Of a DNA stretch of 64,000 bases, positions 43,185-52,414 are shown piece by piece. The notes under the pieces are model-generated. The model was not told where the DNA came from and searched no databases. It was given only the letters and a program-made list of their open reading frames with translations. Origin of the DNA: Pseudomonas cannabina (GTDB lineage Bacteria; Pseudomonadota; Gammaproteobacteria; Pseudomonadales; Pseudomonadaceae). Location: NCBI RefSeq assembly GCF_900100365.1, contig NZ_FNKU01000003.1, forward strand, positions 1 to 64,000. Reading direction: 5' to 3'. Made by a program: the position numbers and the translations under genes. Each line of letters starts with the position of its first letter. The first letter of the stretch is position 1.

Positions 43185-43300
43185 ACATCACTGTTACATA
43201 GCGTTTACATTATGTGTACGCCATGTGTACGTCATTTTCGCATCATATGTACGCCAAATCTGAGCCATCCATCGTTGCACTGCAAATCAAGTGACTGAAA
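43185..43300. promoter_or_regulatory. Repeat-rich site between antitoxin and resolvase
   Basis: Repeats of (G/A)TGTGTACGYC and TTACAT occur between the antitoxin start and the resolvase end (TTACATCACTGTTACATAGCG, ATGTGTACGCCATGTGTACG, ATATGTACGCC). They probably form a res site for the serine resolvase or the antitoxin operator. Confidence 0.5.
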
Positions 43301-43345
43301 ATACTTCAGCAAGGTCACAGACGGGTACTGGACCAAGGCAGCGCC

Positions 43346-43981
43346 TCAGACATCTGCCTTAGCCGCCAGGTACTGCGACCAAACACGTTTTACCTGGCTG
43401 ACACTGACGCCCGCCAGCCGCGCAGTCTCTGCAATGCTACACCCGCCGCTTTTAAAGGCAATGATCTGTTCATGCACTTTAGCATTCGGCTTGCGTCCTC
43501 TATATAGACCAGCGCTCTTGGCCAAGTCGATGCCTTGCCGCTGTCGCTCTCGACGGTCCTCGAAGTCGTCACGCGCTATTTGCAGTGCCACACGCAACAG
43601 CATGTCTTGTACGCCTTGCAACACCACCTTGGCGACGCCACTGGATGCCTCGGCCAATTCCGATAAATCGACGATGCCGGGCACCGCCAAGCGTGCGCCC
43701 TTAGCCTTGATCGCGTCCACAAGCCTTTCTGCTTCGACCAAGGGAAGACGGCTGATTCGGTCGATCTTCTCAGCGATGACGACTTCACCTGGTTGCAGGT
43801 CCTCAATCATGCGCAACAGCTCGGGACGGTCGGATCGAGCGCCCGAGGCTTTTTCGCGATAGACCGCAGCCACGTAGTAGCCCGATGCTCGCGCATTGCC
43901 AATGATCGCTTCTTGGCGCTGCAAGTCCTGGTCTTCGGTACTGACACGCAGGTACACCCGCGCAACATTGAGAGTCGTCAT
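43346..43981 (-). CDS. tnpR: Serine resolvase/invertase of a Tn3-like element
   Basis: 211 residues from ATG 43981. The catalytic Ser is in RVYLRVSTEDQDLQRQE (residue ~12), with the YREKASGARSDRPELLRMIEDL and AEKIDRISRLPLVEAERLV blocks. A C-terminal helix-turn-helix (CSIAETARLAGVSVSQVKRVW) follows. It resolves cointegrates at the adjacent repeats. No Tn3 transposase is present nearby, so the unit is non-autonomous. Confidence 0.92.
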   Translation of the reverse strand: MTTLNVARVYLRVSTEDQDLQRQEAIIGNARASGYYVAAVYREKASGARSDRPELLRMIEDLQPGEVVIAEKIDRISRLPLVEAERLVDAIKAKGARLAVPGIVDLSELAEASSGVAKVVLQGVQDMLLRVALQIARDDFEDRRERQRQGIDLAKSAGLYRGRKPNAKVHEQIIAFKSGGCSIAETARLAGVSVSQVKRVWSQYLAAKADV

Positions 43982-44114
43982 CACATGGCCCATTTTGGTA
44001 TACCCAGATAGGTCATGGCTTATCTGCTATGGCTCTATGGGTATAACAGCAAGCCTATAGAGCCATCTTGGAAAGAACCACCCTTTTGAACCATACCGAG
44101 CGCCAGTGGCGGGG

Positions 44115-44152
44115 TTTAGGTTGTTTTTCTGTTCCGTTGCTCCTCAAACCCC
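44115..44152 (-). repeat. Tn3-type inverted repeat, inverted partner
   Basis: Read on the minus strand: GGGGTTTGAGGAGC, AACGGAACAG, ending CCTAAA. It faces the repeat at 42536 and together they enclose the toxin-antitoxin pair and resolvase (about 1.6 kb). Confidence 0.65.
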
Positions 44153-44232
44153 GTGGTGGAAGATTCCGGCCATTACGACGACTGAAATCAGCTTAACGTA
44201 CTGTAAAATCCGTTTTCTGAGGAGCCCCCTAA

Positions 44233-44332
44233 GTATCCTCTGAAAAAGCCCATTTTTTTGGAGAGGAACCGGGCTGGAGCGCCTGTATTTACTGGCTTCG
44301 ACTTTTGAAGAAAAGGCTTTTTCAGACCTTCC
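44233..44332 (-). mobile_element. MITE B, copy 4
   Basis: 100 bp, CTAA on both sides (44229-44232, 44333-44336). Intergenic. Confidence 0.92.
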
Positions 44333-44392
44333 CTAAAGGGACAGTTTTTTATAACCATCGTATTCTGTGGTTTAAGCGGGGTGGGGGTCTAG

Positions 44393-45340
44393 CTAGCGTC
44401 GGTTGGGTTCGGCAAATACCAGAGATAGATGATCGATACTTAATAGCTCAGCTCGGTATACCTCAAATTGGCTGCCGTCTCTATTCTCCACGGTGCTTCT
44501 GAGCGGGTAGGTGCCGACAAAGAACGCATGTACCTGTTCTCCGGCCTTGATCGCTTTCTCCAACTCATCAATTTCTGTCAGAAAAGCCTTTCGGCGTCGG
44601 GACTGGTCGATACGCTTCTGTGGAACATACGCCCAGATACGGTATCGCTTCTTGTTCACCCACACCAATTCGGTAAAGCGCAGGCCCACGCCTTTGCCTG
44701 CGTATAGTCGTAGATCATCGATCAGGCCGTGATAGATCAGTCCGGTTTCGTCTTGGAAATACTGGATATTCTTGAAAAAGCGGGTAAAGGTTTTGGTCTT
44801 GTCTGCAATGGTCAAGAGTTGGTTCTTGCTGGCGTTATCTTCGGACAGGTAGCAATCCACCACCAAATCCAAATAGCGCGTGCGGGTACTCGTCTTTCGC
44901 CTGCTGCCACCGCTTGTCGAGGTGGCCACGCTGCTGCCTGTCTCGTCATCAGTCCCGCTGGTCGTGGTTTCGCCTCCCCCCGCAGAGCCTTTACGGGGAC
45001 AAGGAGATAAATCTAGCTCAGTTGGGAAGTCGCTGGGTTTGAAGTCGTCCTCTTGCCCCGCTGGCGAGCGGCTCGGGGCACTGGATGCGCCAGGCTGTAG
45101 AAAATCACAATCTGATGCATGTGTATCTTTAGTGCGAAAGTGCAGCGCCCGTTTTGATTTGCGCGCCATGTATATACCGACGGGGGTGAGTAGTGCGCGG
45201 CAGCGCTGATCCTCGCAGAGAAAGGTCAACTCTTGTGCATAGTGCTCGCCGTCTTCGTTGGTATAAAGATCGCGTGCTTGGTAGGGCGACAACAATTTTT
45301 TGAGTTCTTCGCAGTGGGCGCGGCCAAATTTCATCGCCAT
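44393..45340 (-). CDS. Hypothetical protein
   Basis: 315 residues from ATG 45340 (MAMKFGRAHCEELK), with GGAG 8 bases upstream; the longer frame starting in the Tn3-type repeat is unlikely. The N-terminal domain includes CEDQRCRALLTPVGIYMARKSK and DCDFL, with Cys residues that may bind zinc. A Ser/Thr/Gly-rich linker follows (residues ~105-150), then a second domain (TRTRYLDLVVDCYLSEDNASKN...GLIYHGLIDDLRLYAG...). It resembles neither toxin nor transfer proteins that I know. The linker and separate domains suggest a sensor or nucleic-acid-handling role, possibly in defence. Confidence 0.55.
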   Translation of the reverse strand: MAMKFGRAHCEELKKLLSPYQARDLYTNEDGEHYAQELTFLCEDQRCRALLTPVGIYMARKSKRALHFRTKDTHASDCDFLQPGASSAPSRSPAGQEDDFKPSDFPTELDLSPCPRKGSAGGGETTTSGTDDETGSSVATSTSGGSRRKTSTRTRYLDLVVDCYLSEDNASKNQLLTIADKTKTFTRFFKNIQYFQDETGLIYHGLIDDLRLYAGKGVGLRFTELVWVNKKRYRIWAYVPQKRIDQSRRRKAFLTEIDELEKAIKAGEQVHAFFVGTYPLRSTVENRDGSQFEVYRAELLSIDHLSLVFAEPNRR

Positions 45341-45417
45341 GGTGTGGGTCTCCATTCGCCATAGGCTGTAGAAATACATTCTCAGAGCCTGTTTCAGTTG
45401 GGCTTGAGCAGCTTCTT

Positions 45418-45455
45418 GGGGGCCGGGGAGCAATGGAACAGCGAACCGACTTAAG
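45418..45455 (+). repeat. Tn3-type 38-bp inverted repeat (copy 4)
   Basis: GGGGGCCGGGGAGC, AATGGAACAG, ending CTTAAG. Nearly the same as copies 1 and 3. Confidence 0.75.
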
Positions 45456-45468
45456 GGGGCGTTTCCGG

Positions 45469-45642
45469 CTAAACAGCGAGGTCTTGTTTGTCGGTCGAGC
45501 AGCGGGCATAGCCAAACATCTGAAACGCGATGATTGAGTGTCCGGTTTTGGCCGGTAAATTGGCCATTCGGGCAGCAGCATATTCCTTGCGAGACTTGAA
45601 GTAATGAAGGAAGTCCGAAGATTTCTCATTGCGGTTGTTCAT
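45469..45642 (-). pseudogene. Possible remnant with resolvase N-terminus
   Basis: 57 codons from ATG 45642. The last residues, MFGYARCSTDKQDLAV, look like the start of a serine resolvase (YARVSTxxQ), cut by the Tn3-type repeat. The part before it (KSSDFLHYFKSRKEYAAARM) is not recognised and may be a fusion or chance frame. Confidence 0.4.
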
Positions 45643-45849
45643 ACGCCCATGCCTTGGATCTCCTGTTGCAGCGCTCCATGCTACACAACCGTTCGGCGTA
45701 GCAGACCTATCCGTTTGATGAAATCCGATTAATCGTCCGGTTCTGGCCGCTGCTGCCCTCCCCCGGCAATCCCTTTGACCCTTTGGGGGCCTCCTGGTGC
45801 CGGAATAGGCTGGATTTTGTACCCTTGGGAGAACAGCACATCATCAGTT

Positions 45850-45950
45850 GTGCGGGGAGAGTATTTCTGTATAATCGTAAATGTTACCAATCGTAAAATC
45901 TTAAATAAGAAAAAGCACAAAAGCACAAAAGCACCAATTACAGGAGAGAT
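45850..45950 (+). promoter_or_regulatory. Operator/centromere-like repeats upstream of parA
   Basis: Two AATCGTAAA repeats (about 45875 and 45890) and three tandem AAAGCAC repeats (about 45912-45935) in AT-rich DNA just before parA. Likely partition-site or operator repeats for the small RHH partner protein. Confidence 0.55.
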
Positions 45951-45952
45951 TT

Positions 45953-46582
45953 ATGATTATTGGGGTTTTGAATCAGAAAGGCGGTGTTGGTAAAACCACC
46001 CTGTCAGTAAACATTGCTGCGGCCCTTGCTCAAGGAGGTGCGCGAGTCCTGTTGATCGATGCTGATCCGCAGGGAAGTTCGTTGGACTGGTCAGCAGCTC
46101 GCGAAGGCGAACCGCTTTTTTCTGTGGTGGGTCTACCAAGGCCATCGATCCACAAGGAAATTTCCCAGGTAGGCAAAGGCTACGATCACATCATTATCGA
46201 CGGCCCCCCGCGCGTTACTGACCTTGCACGCAGCGCGATCATGGCCAGCGACGTGGTGCTGATCCCAGTGCAACCCTCACCCTACGACATTTGGGCTGCC
46301 GATGAGGTTGTGAAGCTCGTCCAGGAGGCAACCGTCTATAAAGAAAAACTCAAATACGCTTTTGTGGTAAATCGTAAAATCGCAAATACGGCGATTGGTC
46401 GTGACGTGGGTGACGCCTTGGCTGCTTACCCGGTGCCTGTGCTGTCATCTACCATCACACAACGGGTTATCTATGCCGAGGCAGCAGCCCAGGGAAAAGC
46501 CATTTTTGAGATTGCAGCAGAAGGTCCAGCTACGGCTGAGATTCAAACCCTGGTAGCCGAGTTGTTGGAGTTCGGAAAATGA
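45953..46582 (+). CDS. parA: ParA-family partition ATPase
   Basis: 209 residues, ATG 45953 after AGGAGAG. Deviant Walker A KGGVGKTT (residue ~10) and DADPQGSSLDW, Walker B HIIIDGPP. Lacks an N-terminal HTH, so type Ib. Separates plasmid copies by ATP-dependent movement on the nucleoid together with a centromere-binding partner. The stop overlaps the next start (ATGA). Confidence 0.93.
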   Translation: MIIGVLNQKGGVGKTTLSVNIAAALAQGGARVLLIDADPQGSSLDWSAAREGEPLFSVVGLPRPSIHKEISQVGKGYDHIIIDGPPRVTDLARSAIMASDVVLIPVQPSPYDIWAADEVVKLVQEATVYKEKLKYAFVVNRKIANTAIGRDVGDALAAYPVPVLSSTITQRVIYAEAAAQGKAIFEIAAEGPATAEIQTLVAELLEFGK

Positions 46583-46815
46583 GCACGAAGAAAGTCACGA
46601 TTGGAGCTAAGCCCACCGCAAAGTCAGCCGCTGGGGCAGAGGAATGGGTACAGAGTCGCGAAGTCCAGGCCCTCGATAAAGAAGCCAACAAGCGCTTGAC
46701 CATTGACATACCAGAGAGCTTGCACCGGGCAATTAAGATGCAGTGTGCCGAGCGTGGCACCAGGATTGCTGATGAAGTAAGAGAGCTGCTTTTACAGAAA
46801 TACGGTAAGCCGTAA
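46579..46815 (+). CDS. Small partition partner (ParG/RHH-like)
   Basis: 78 residues. Flexible basic N-terminus (MSTKKVTIGAKPTAK) and a C-terminal ribbon-helix-helix (KRLTIDIPESLHRAIKMQCAERGTRIADEVRELL). This is the layout of ParG-type centromere-binding proteins that bind repeats and stimulate ParA. It overlaps parA by 4 bp. Tandem TTATGCGA repeats (46820-46846) lie just behind. Confidence 0.85.
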   Translation: MSTKKVTIGAKPTAKSAAGAEEWVQSREVQALDKEANKRLTIDIPESLHRAIKMQCAERGTRIADEVRELLLQKYGKP

Positions 46816-46819
46816 AAAC

Positions 46820-46846
46820 GATTATGCGATTATGCGATTATGTGTA
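46820..46846 (+). repeat. Tandem ATTATGCG repeats behind the partition genes
   Basis: GATTATGCGATTATGCGATT and onward: three 8-bp repeats directly after the RHH gene. A possible downstream binding site for the partition protein. Confidence 0.55.
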
Positions 46847-46999
46847 TATGGCTCTGTACAAAGCACCATCCAAAAAGCCTACGCATAAAAAACCGAAAGC
46901 CCAGGCGAAGCTTGCAGTACACAGCCAATCAAACCACATGGAACGGCGGGGCAGGTGGGCATCTCAAATGATGACACCCACACCTGCCTGCGAGTCTCT

Positions 47000-47641
47000 A
47001 TGTGCAGCCATTACGAAGCACCGTCACCGCACCAGATAGCCGAAGCGTTCGGCGTAGCACCGTTCGACCAGGGCAGACTTGATTTGTGGCCTGGCCACCT
47101 CGGCCCATTCCTACGTAGCGCTGACGGACGCGTCGAGGACAATGAATCTCCCGCATCCATGGAGGTGCTGACTGGCTCCTTTGGGTTGATTCCGTCCTGG
47201 AGCAAGGACAGCAAATTTGCCAAGCGCACGTACAATGCTCGATCAGAGACGGTGGCCGAGAAACCGTCGTACCGACATGCATGGCGCCAGGCGCAACACT
47301 GCATTATCCCAGCGGTGGCCATCTACGAGCCGGACTGGCGATCAGGCAAGGCAATTGCCACGCGTATAGCCCGTGCAGACGGCGAGCTGCTCGGCATTGC
47401 GGGCCTATGGGAGCAGTGGCGCGATCCGTCCACCGACCAGATCCTGCACAGCTACACCATGCTGACCGTGAATGCGGATGATCACGACTTCATGAAGGCG
47501 TATCACAAGCCCCAGGACGAAAAGCGCATGGTAGTGATTTTGCCCAAGGGCTTGTATGCGGACTGGTTGACTGCGCGGCCGGAGCATAGTGCAGCGTTCA
47601 TGAACCAGTACCCGGCAGATCGGCTGGCCGTGGCCATGTGA
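47000..47641 (+). CDS. SOS response-associated peptidase (SRAP, YedK/HMCES family)
   Basis: 213 residues from ATG 47000, so that Cys is residue 2 as the mechanism requires (MCSHYEAPS). Family motifs: FGLIPSW, YNARSET (Asn and Glu of the active site), IPAVAIYEP, SYTMLTVNAD and the His in AYHKPQDEKRMVVIL. SRAP proteins cross-link to abasic sites in single-stranded DNA and shield them. Useful on a plasmid entering as a single strand. Length is normal. Confidence 0.92.
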   Translation: MCSHYEAPSPHQIAEAFGVAPFDQGRLDLWPGHLGPFLRSADGRVEDNESPASMEVLTGSFGLIPSWSKDSKFAKRTYNARSETVAEKPSYRHAWRQAQHCIIPAVAIYEPDWRSGKAIATRIARADGELLGIAGLWEQWRDPSTDQILHSYTMLTVNADDHDFMKAYHKPQDEKRMVVILPKGLYADWLTARPEHSAAFMNQYPADRLAVAM

Positions 47642-48033
47642 TCAGTCTTCCCTGGAGCTGGTGGTGGACAGGGTGACTTGTCGCGCTGGACGGCAGCAGC
47701 CACCAAGCCGCAGGCGCTGTAGCATTTTCCTAGAACAATGCTTTGCCAGCCATGGAAAGCCATACGAGGTCCGGGCGGTCGCGATTGGAAAGGCCGCGAC
47801 CGACCCAAAGTGGCCTTCTAAGAGGTCTATGAAAACAAAGGGCTACGCAGTAGATTTCCGATTCTCCGGGAGATTTTTATCAGTACGTCCCATGACACCG
47901 AAGTTAAAGCGTTGAAGTATCTCGTTCCGCAGCATGTCTCATTGGCCATCCCACACCCAACACGCTACCCTCTTGCACAATCACCCATCTATCAACCGTC
48001 ACAGTGAGTCACGGTCCGCATTGAATCAGGACG
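47642..48033. other. Intergenic region before the defence gene
   Basis: About 390 bp. Short frames only, none with support. Probably holds the promoter of the large helicase gene; no clear boxes seen. Confidence 0.45.
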
Positions 48034-51000
48034 ATGAACGACTACTCTTCCAAACTCGCAAATTACTGGCGCAATTCCCTGGCCGATGCTGAAAATGGCA
48101 ACGGTGCCTTGTCCACCAGCCAAGCCCAAAAGCTCACCGCTTTACCCCTTGAGGCCTTATTCGCAGGGTGTGCGCCGGCAGAGCAAGTGGGCCTGTTATT
48201 TTCCGAAGAACCCGCCGAATTAACCTGCGTAGAAATCACCCTACGGCCCTTGGTTTACAAGTCACGCCTGGAGCACCGCAAAGCCCGTAACGGTCTGCCG
48301 GCGTTCATCACCCCGGTTGTATGTCGAGTGTTAGTCGCCCGCGATGGTCGCCTTTATCCGACATCGCAAACCCTAATGCCCCGCGACATTCTCGAACCGC
48401 TGGACCGCGACAATTTCGCCATCGGTGCCCAAGTCGATTTGGACTCGTTTTTGTCCGCCGAAGATGTGTCACAGTTCGATCGATCCGCCGGAGGTGAAGA
48501 TCTGACCGCAGACCAGCACCGCGACAAGTGGAATACCTATCTGCAGTTCTGCATGAAAATGTTCCGCAAGGTTACCAGCGGCTGGGAGGGGGCAGAGGAT
48601 GGCTTCGACCTAGTCAACTTTTGCTATTTGTTCAAGGAAGACAAAGCTGACGGCTTCAGCCGCAATATCGTCTGCCTCTACGACCACTTGCGCGACAACA
48701 AGCCCGACGCGCCGTTGTTCGACCGCTTCGCTCAGCGCGATTCTAGCCCTGACGAAGTTTGCTTGCCCGCCAACAGCCAGTTTGCCGCGCGACTTGGTCA
48801 TGCTGGGGACGAATATGCCTTGGCGCCCGCCCAACGTGATAGCTTGGCTCATCTCCTCGTTGCTGATCTGGGAGATGTGCTGGCCGTCAACGGGCCGCCG
48901 GGTACTGGTAAAACCACCTTGTTGCTTTCGGTCGTAGCCTCGCTCTGGGCCAAGGCCGCGGTAGCCGGTGGCGACCCGCCGGTAATCGTGGCCAGTTCCG
49001 CTAACAACCAAGCTGTGACCAACATCATCGAAGCTTTCGGCAAGGACTTTTCAGAGGGGAGCGGTCACTTTGCCGGGCGCTGGCTGCCCGATATCAAAAG
49101 CTTCGCCGCTTACTTTCCCAAGTCTTCGGCCGAAGCGGAAATGGCCCGCGCCTACCAGACTAAAAGCTTTTTCACCGAGCTTGAGTCACAGGCCTATCTG
49201 GACAAGGCGCAACAGGCCTACCTGGCCCGAGCCACCATCGCCTTCCCCGATGACCTGAGCCTGAGCGTCCAAGGCGCGGTCAAGCAGCTCCAGGCCGCGA
49301 TCCGCTCGCGGCAGCAGCAACTCATCGATATCGAGCAGGCCTGGGCCAAACTGGTCGACGCCCGCGAAGCCATTCAGGCACTGTTGGGCGATGATCCACA
49401 GGCGCGCATCGCGCATCTTGACGCACAGCATCTCAACCAGGCCAAACAGCTTGCGAACGCGCAAGCACGTCTGAAGGTTTTCAAACACTACCTAGCTCAT
49501 GAACCGCTGATCTACACGCTGTTCAGCTGGTTTGGCCCGGTCGCTGGCAAACGTCTGCGCTTGGCGAAATTACACCTCGATGAGGCCAGCACCGAATTGC
49601 AAAACGCCGCCAGTGTTGGCGAAATCGAAACCCAGTTGACGGCCTCCGTGGGTCAAGCCAGCAAGGCCAAGGACTTAATCGAGGCCCAATTGCAGCAGGT
49701 CCGGCAATTGCTGCAAACCGAGCAACGTCATGTATTGAATTGGCAGGCCGTCATTGCCGTTCTGCCGACCCCTACTGACAGGGCTGCTGCCCAGATTACT
49801 CTCAACGACTGCGACAGCTGGGCGGACACTTCCCTGCGTTTCGAAATCTTCCTGCTGACTACCCATTACTGGGAGGGTCGTTGGCTGATGGAAGTCGCCG
49901 AAAGCCTGCCAGAGATTCTCAAAAGCCGCGGCAAAAACGGTCGCAAAACGCTGGAAAAGAACTGGCGGCGGTGGATGAAGCTTACGCCCTGCGTGGTTGC
50001 CACCTTCTACAGGCTGCCCAAAGAGCTGGAATGCAAGCGGCACGACGGTAGCGGTTTCGTCGACGATTACGCGCTGAACTTCGTCGATCTTTTAATCGTC
50101 GACGAAGCCGGCCAAGTCCTTCCCGAAGTCGCCGCGCCGTCGTTCGCACTCGCCAAGCACGCGTTGGTCATCGGCGACACTCAGCAGATCGAACCCATCT
50201 GGTCAATTCCGGCTGCGGTCGATATCGGCAACCTGATGAGCGCTGGTTTGCTATCGCGCGACAAGGTCGATGACGACTATGTCGCCTTCTGCGATAGCGG
50301 CCGTAGCGCGGCCAACGGCAGCGTCATGGCCATCGCCCAGGCGACCAGTCGGTATCACTACGATGAGGAGCTCGCCCGAGGCATGTATCTGTATGAGCAC
50401 CGTCGCTGCTATGACTCGATAATCGATTACTGCAATGCCCTTTGCTACAAGGGCAAGCTGCAGCCGCGACGAGGACGAAAACCGGAAGGTGGCTTGCCGG
50501 GGCTGGGCTACCTGCATATTGATGGAATGTGCCAGCAGAGCAATGGCGGTAGCCGTCATAACCTCCTGGAAGCGCAGACGATCGCTGCGTGGATTCAAGC
50601 GAATGGAGCCGGGCTGGTAAAACGCTACAAGAAGGACTTGTGGGAAATCCTCGGCGTGATCACGCCGTTCGGCGTACAGACGCAGGCGATCGCTCATGCC
50701 TGCGCAGCACTCGGCATCAAGACCGGTAAAGGCGATGGCGAGATAACTGTCGGCACGGTTCATTCCTTCCAGGGCGCCGAGCGGCCGGTGGTGATTTTCT
50801 CCGCGGTCTATTCCAAACATGCCGATGGCGAATTTATCGACCGCAAGGACAGCATGCTGAACGTTGCCGTTTCTCGGGCCAAGGACAGTTTCCTGGTGTT
50901 TGGCGACATGGACCTGTTCAGCCAGGCGCCAGTAAGCAAGCCTCGTGGGCGTTTGACTCAGTTTCTATTGGCGGATCCGACGAACGAGCTGATTTTCCAG

Positions 51001-51552
51001 TACCAACCCAGGGAGGATTTACAAACGGCGCGTACTGGATTGAGCCACCTGCATGAAGTAGAAGAGCATGATCGGTTTCTGATGCAGACGCTGGAAACGG
51101 CTCGCCAGCAGGTTCAGATCGTAACGCCCTGGGTAAGATTGCGATGGATGCAGGAAAGCGGCGCGATGGACATCATGGCCAATACGGTGCAGCGCGGCGT
51201 AAAGGTAGTGGTGTATACCGACCTGCGATTCAACACTGGTATCAAGTGCGCCAAGCCTGAGGGCGATCCCGAAAGAATCGCCGAATTCAAAGACGCGATT
51301 GCAGCGCTTAAGACGCGGGATGTTCAGGTGTACGTGGTCAACAAGGTGCACAGCAAGATCGTTATGGCCGATGAGGAATTGCTGTGTATCGGCTCGTTCA
51401 ATTGGCTGAGTGCGCAGCGCTATGGTGATTACGTGCACCATGAAACTTCCATGGTCTATCGCGGCCCTGAGGTAAGCGGCGAACTCGCAATCAACCGCAT
51501 TAGTCTGGCGCAACGGGTGACGTCCTTTCCGGGCAGAGCAACGGCAGCTTAG
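48034..51552 (+). CDS. SF1 helicase fused to phospholipase D-like nuclease (Mokosh type II-like defence)
   Basis: 1172 residues. Walker A GPPGTGKTT (about residue 287), long coiled insert (residues ~380-560), Walker B-type DEAGQ (about 690), GDTQQIEP (about 712), QGAERPVV (about 913) and NVAVSRAKD (about 945) give a COG1112/UPF1-like SF1B helicase. The C-terminus has a PLD half-site HSKIVMADEELLCIGSFNW (about 1105). A single protein with this helicase-PLD order is the description of MkoC, the type II Mokosh antiphage protein. Ordinary repair helicases lack the PLD part. It stands alone between plasmid maintenance genes and a MITE-broken acetyltransferase. Confidence 0.85.
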   Translation: MNDYSSKLANYWRNSLADAENGNGALSTSQAQKLTALPLEALFAGCAPAEQVGLLFSEEPAELTCVEITLRPLVYKSRLEHRKARNGLPAFITPVVCRVLVARDGRLYPTSQTLMPRDILEPLDRDNFAIGAQVDLDSFLSAEDVSQFDRSAGGEDLTADQHRDKWNTYLQFCMKMFRKVTSGWEGAEDGFDLVNFCYLFKEDKADGFSRNIVCLYDHLRDNKPDAPLFDRFAQRDSSPDEVCLPANSQFAARLGHAGDEYALAPAQRDSLAHLLVADLGDVLAVNGPPGTGKTTLLLSVVASLWAKAAVAGGDPPVIVASSANNQAVTNIIEAFGKDFSEGSGHFAGRWLPDIKSFAAYFPKSSAEAEMARAYQTKSFFTELESQAYLDKAQQAYLARATIAFPDDLSLSVQGAVKQLQAAIRSRQQQLIDIEQAWAKLVDAREAIQALLGDDPQARIAHLDAQHLNQAKQLANAQARLKVFKHYLAHEPLIYTLFSWFGPVAGKRLRLAKLHLDEASTELQNAASVGEIETQLTASVGQASKAKDLIEAQLQQVRQLLQTEQRHVLNWQAVIAVLPTPTDRAAAQITLNDCDSWADTSLRFEIFLLTTHYWEGRWLMEVAESLPEILKSRGKNGRKTLEKNWRRWMKLTPCVVATFYRLPKELECKRHDGSGFVDDYALNFVDLLIVDEAGQVLPEVAAPSFALAKHALVIGDTQQIEPIWSIPAAVDIGNLMSAGLLSRDKVDDDYVAFCDSGRSAANGSVMAIAQATSRYHYDEELARGMYLYEHRRCYDSIIDYCNALCYKGKLQPRRGRKPEGGLPGLGYLHIDGMCQQSNGGSRHNLLEAQTIAAWIQANGAGLVKRYKKDLWEILGVITPFGVQTQAIAHACAALGIKTGKGDGEITVGTVHSFQGAERPVVIFSAVYSKHADGEFIDRKDSMLNVAVSRAKDSFLVFGDMDLFSQAPVSKPRGRLTQFLLADPTNELIFQYQPREDLQTARTGLSHLHEVEEHDRFLMQTLETARQQVQIVTPWVRLRWMQESGAMDIMANTVQRGVKVVVYTDLRFNTGIKCAKPEGDPERIAEFKDAIAALKTRDVQVYVVNKVHSKIVMADEELLCIGSFNWLSAQRYGDYVHHETSMVYRGPEVSGELAINRISLAQRVTSFPGRATAA

Positions 51553-51832
51553 CGCTCGACATGAATGTCCGCTTCTAACCCAGAGTGTGTAAAAACGCTG
51601 AACCGTTCGCGAGAAGGCTAGCGCTTTCGCTAAGATGGGGTGTTCATCCATCAGGAGAGCAGCCGGATGCTTATTCGACATTTTTGTGAAGGCGACGAAG
51701 CAGCTCTGTTTCAAGTTTTCTCTTCAGCTATCCGTGAGGTTGCATCTCGTGACTACACCCCCGTGCAAATAGAGGCTTGGGCACCAAAGGATCCCGATTG
51801 GACGGCATGGAATATCCGCATTCGAGACATAA

Positions 51833-51932
51833 GTATCCTCTGAAAAAGCCCATTTTTTTGGAGAGGAACCGGGCTGGAGCGCCTGTATTTACTGGCTTCG
51901 ACTTTTGAAGAAAAGGCTTTTTCAGACCTTCC
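51833..51932 (-). mobile_element. MITE B, copy 5
   Basis: 100 bp, flanked by ATAA (51829-51832, 51933-51936), a deviation from the usual YTAR. Confidence 0.9.
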
Positions 51933-52059
51933 ATAAATCCGTTTGTAGCGGTATTAGATGATCACATCGTTGGTTACGCTGACGTCCAAGCTTCCGGGTA
52001 CATCGATCATTTTTTTGTTTCTGGTTTCCATGCACGCCAAGGCATCGGTCAACGGCTAA

Positions 52060-52158
52060 GGAGACGCTGATTTATTCTAAAACCCAGCTGTTGCCCCCAG
52101 ATAAATCAAGGCCTCCAGAGCGTTGCAGGGACGAAAAATCGAATAAATCAGCGCCTCC
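52060..52158 (+). mobile_element. MITE A, copy 14
   Basis: 99 bp, CTAA on both sides (52056-52059, 52159-52162). Precise loss rejoins RL and MDRVV of the acetyltransferase. Confidence 0.92.
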
Positions 52159-52414
52159 CTAATGGATCGAGTTGTTCAGGAAGCCACGGACCTTAAATAC
52201 ATTGAGCTAACATCACACGTAAGCAAAACGGCGGAATCCTTCTTTATACGTAATGGCTTTGAAATAGTGGCGCGTCGGCATTCAGTATCTCGCGGAGTCG
52301 AGCTGCCCAATGTATTGATGCGAAGACGGATGTGATGCGAGACAGCAGTGCCTGTTACAGGCTCCCTGAATCTACACATTGATGTCCTTCCGCACGGCAA
52401 ACAAAGGACTTTTG

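Larger units (their letters stand above)
51667..52335 (+). pseudogene. GNAT acetyltransferase interrupted by two MITEs
   Basis: ATG 51667, MLIRHFCEGDEAALFQVFSS..., interrupted at 51833 (MITE B) and 52060 (MITE A). With both removed the frame reads RDINPFVAVLDDHIVGYADV, FFVSGFHARQGIGQRLM (acetyl-CoA loop) and SFFIRNGFEIVARR to a stop at 52335: a complete GNAT protein of about 155 residues. Function beyond N-acetyl transfer is unknown. As written only the first ~58 residues are made. Confidence 0.9.

Noticed and set aside
47661..47915. 84-codon frame between SRAP and the helicase gene
   Set aside because: Composition and start are not gene-like; no supporting context.
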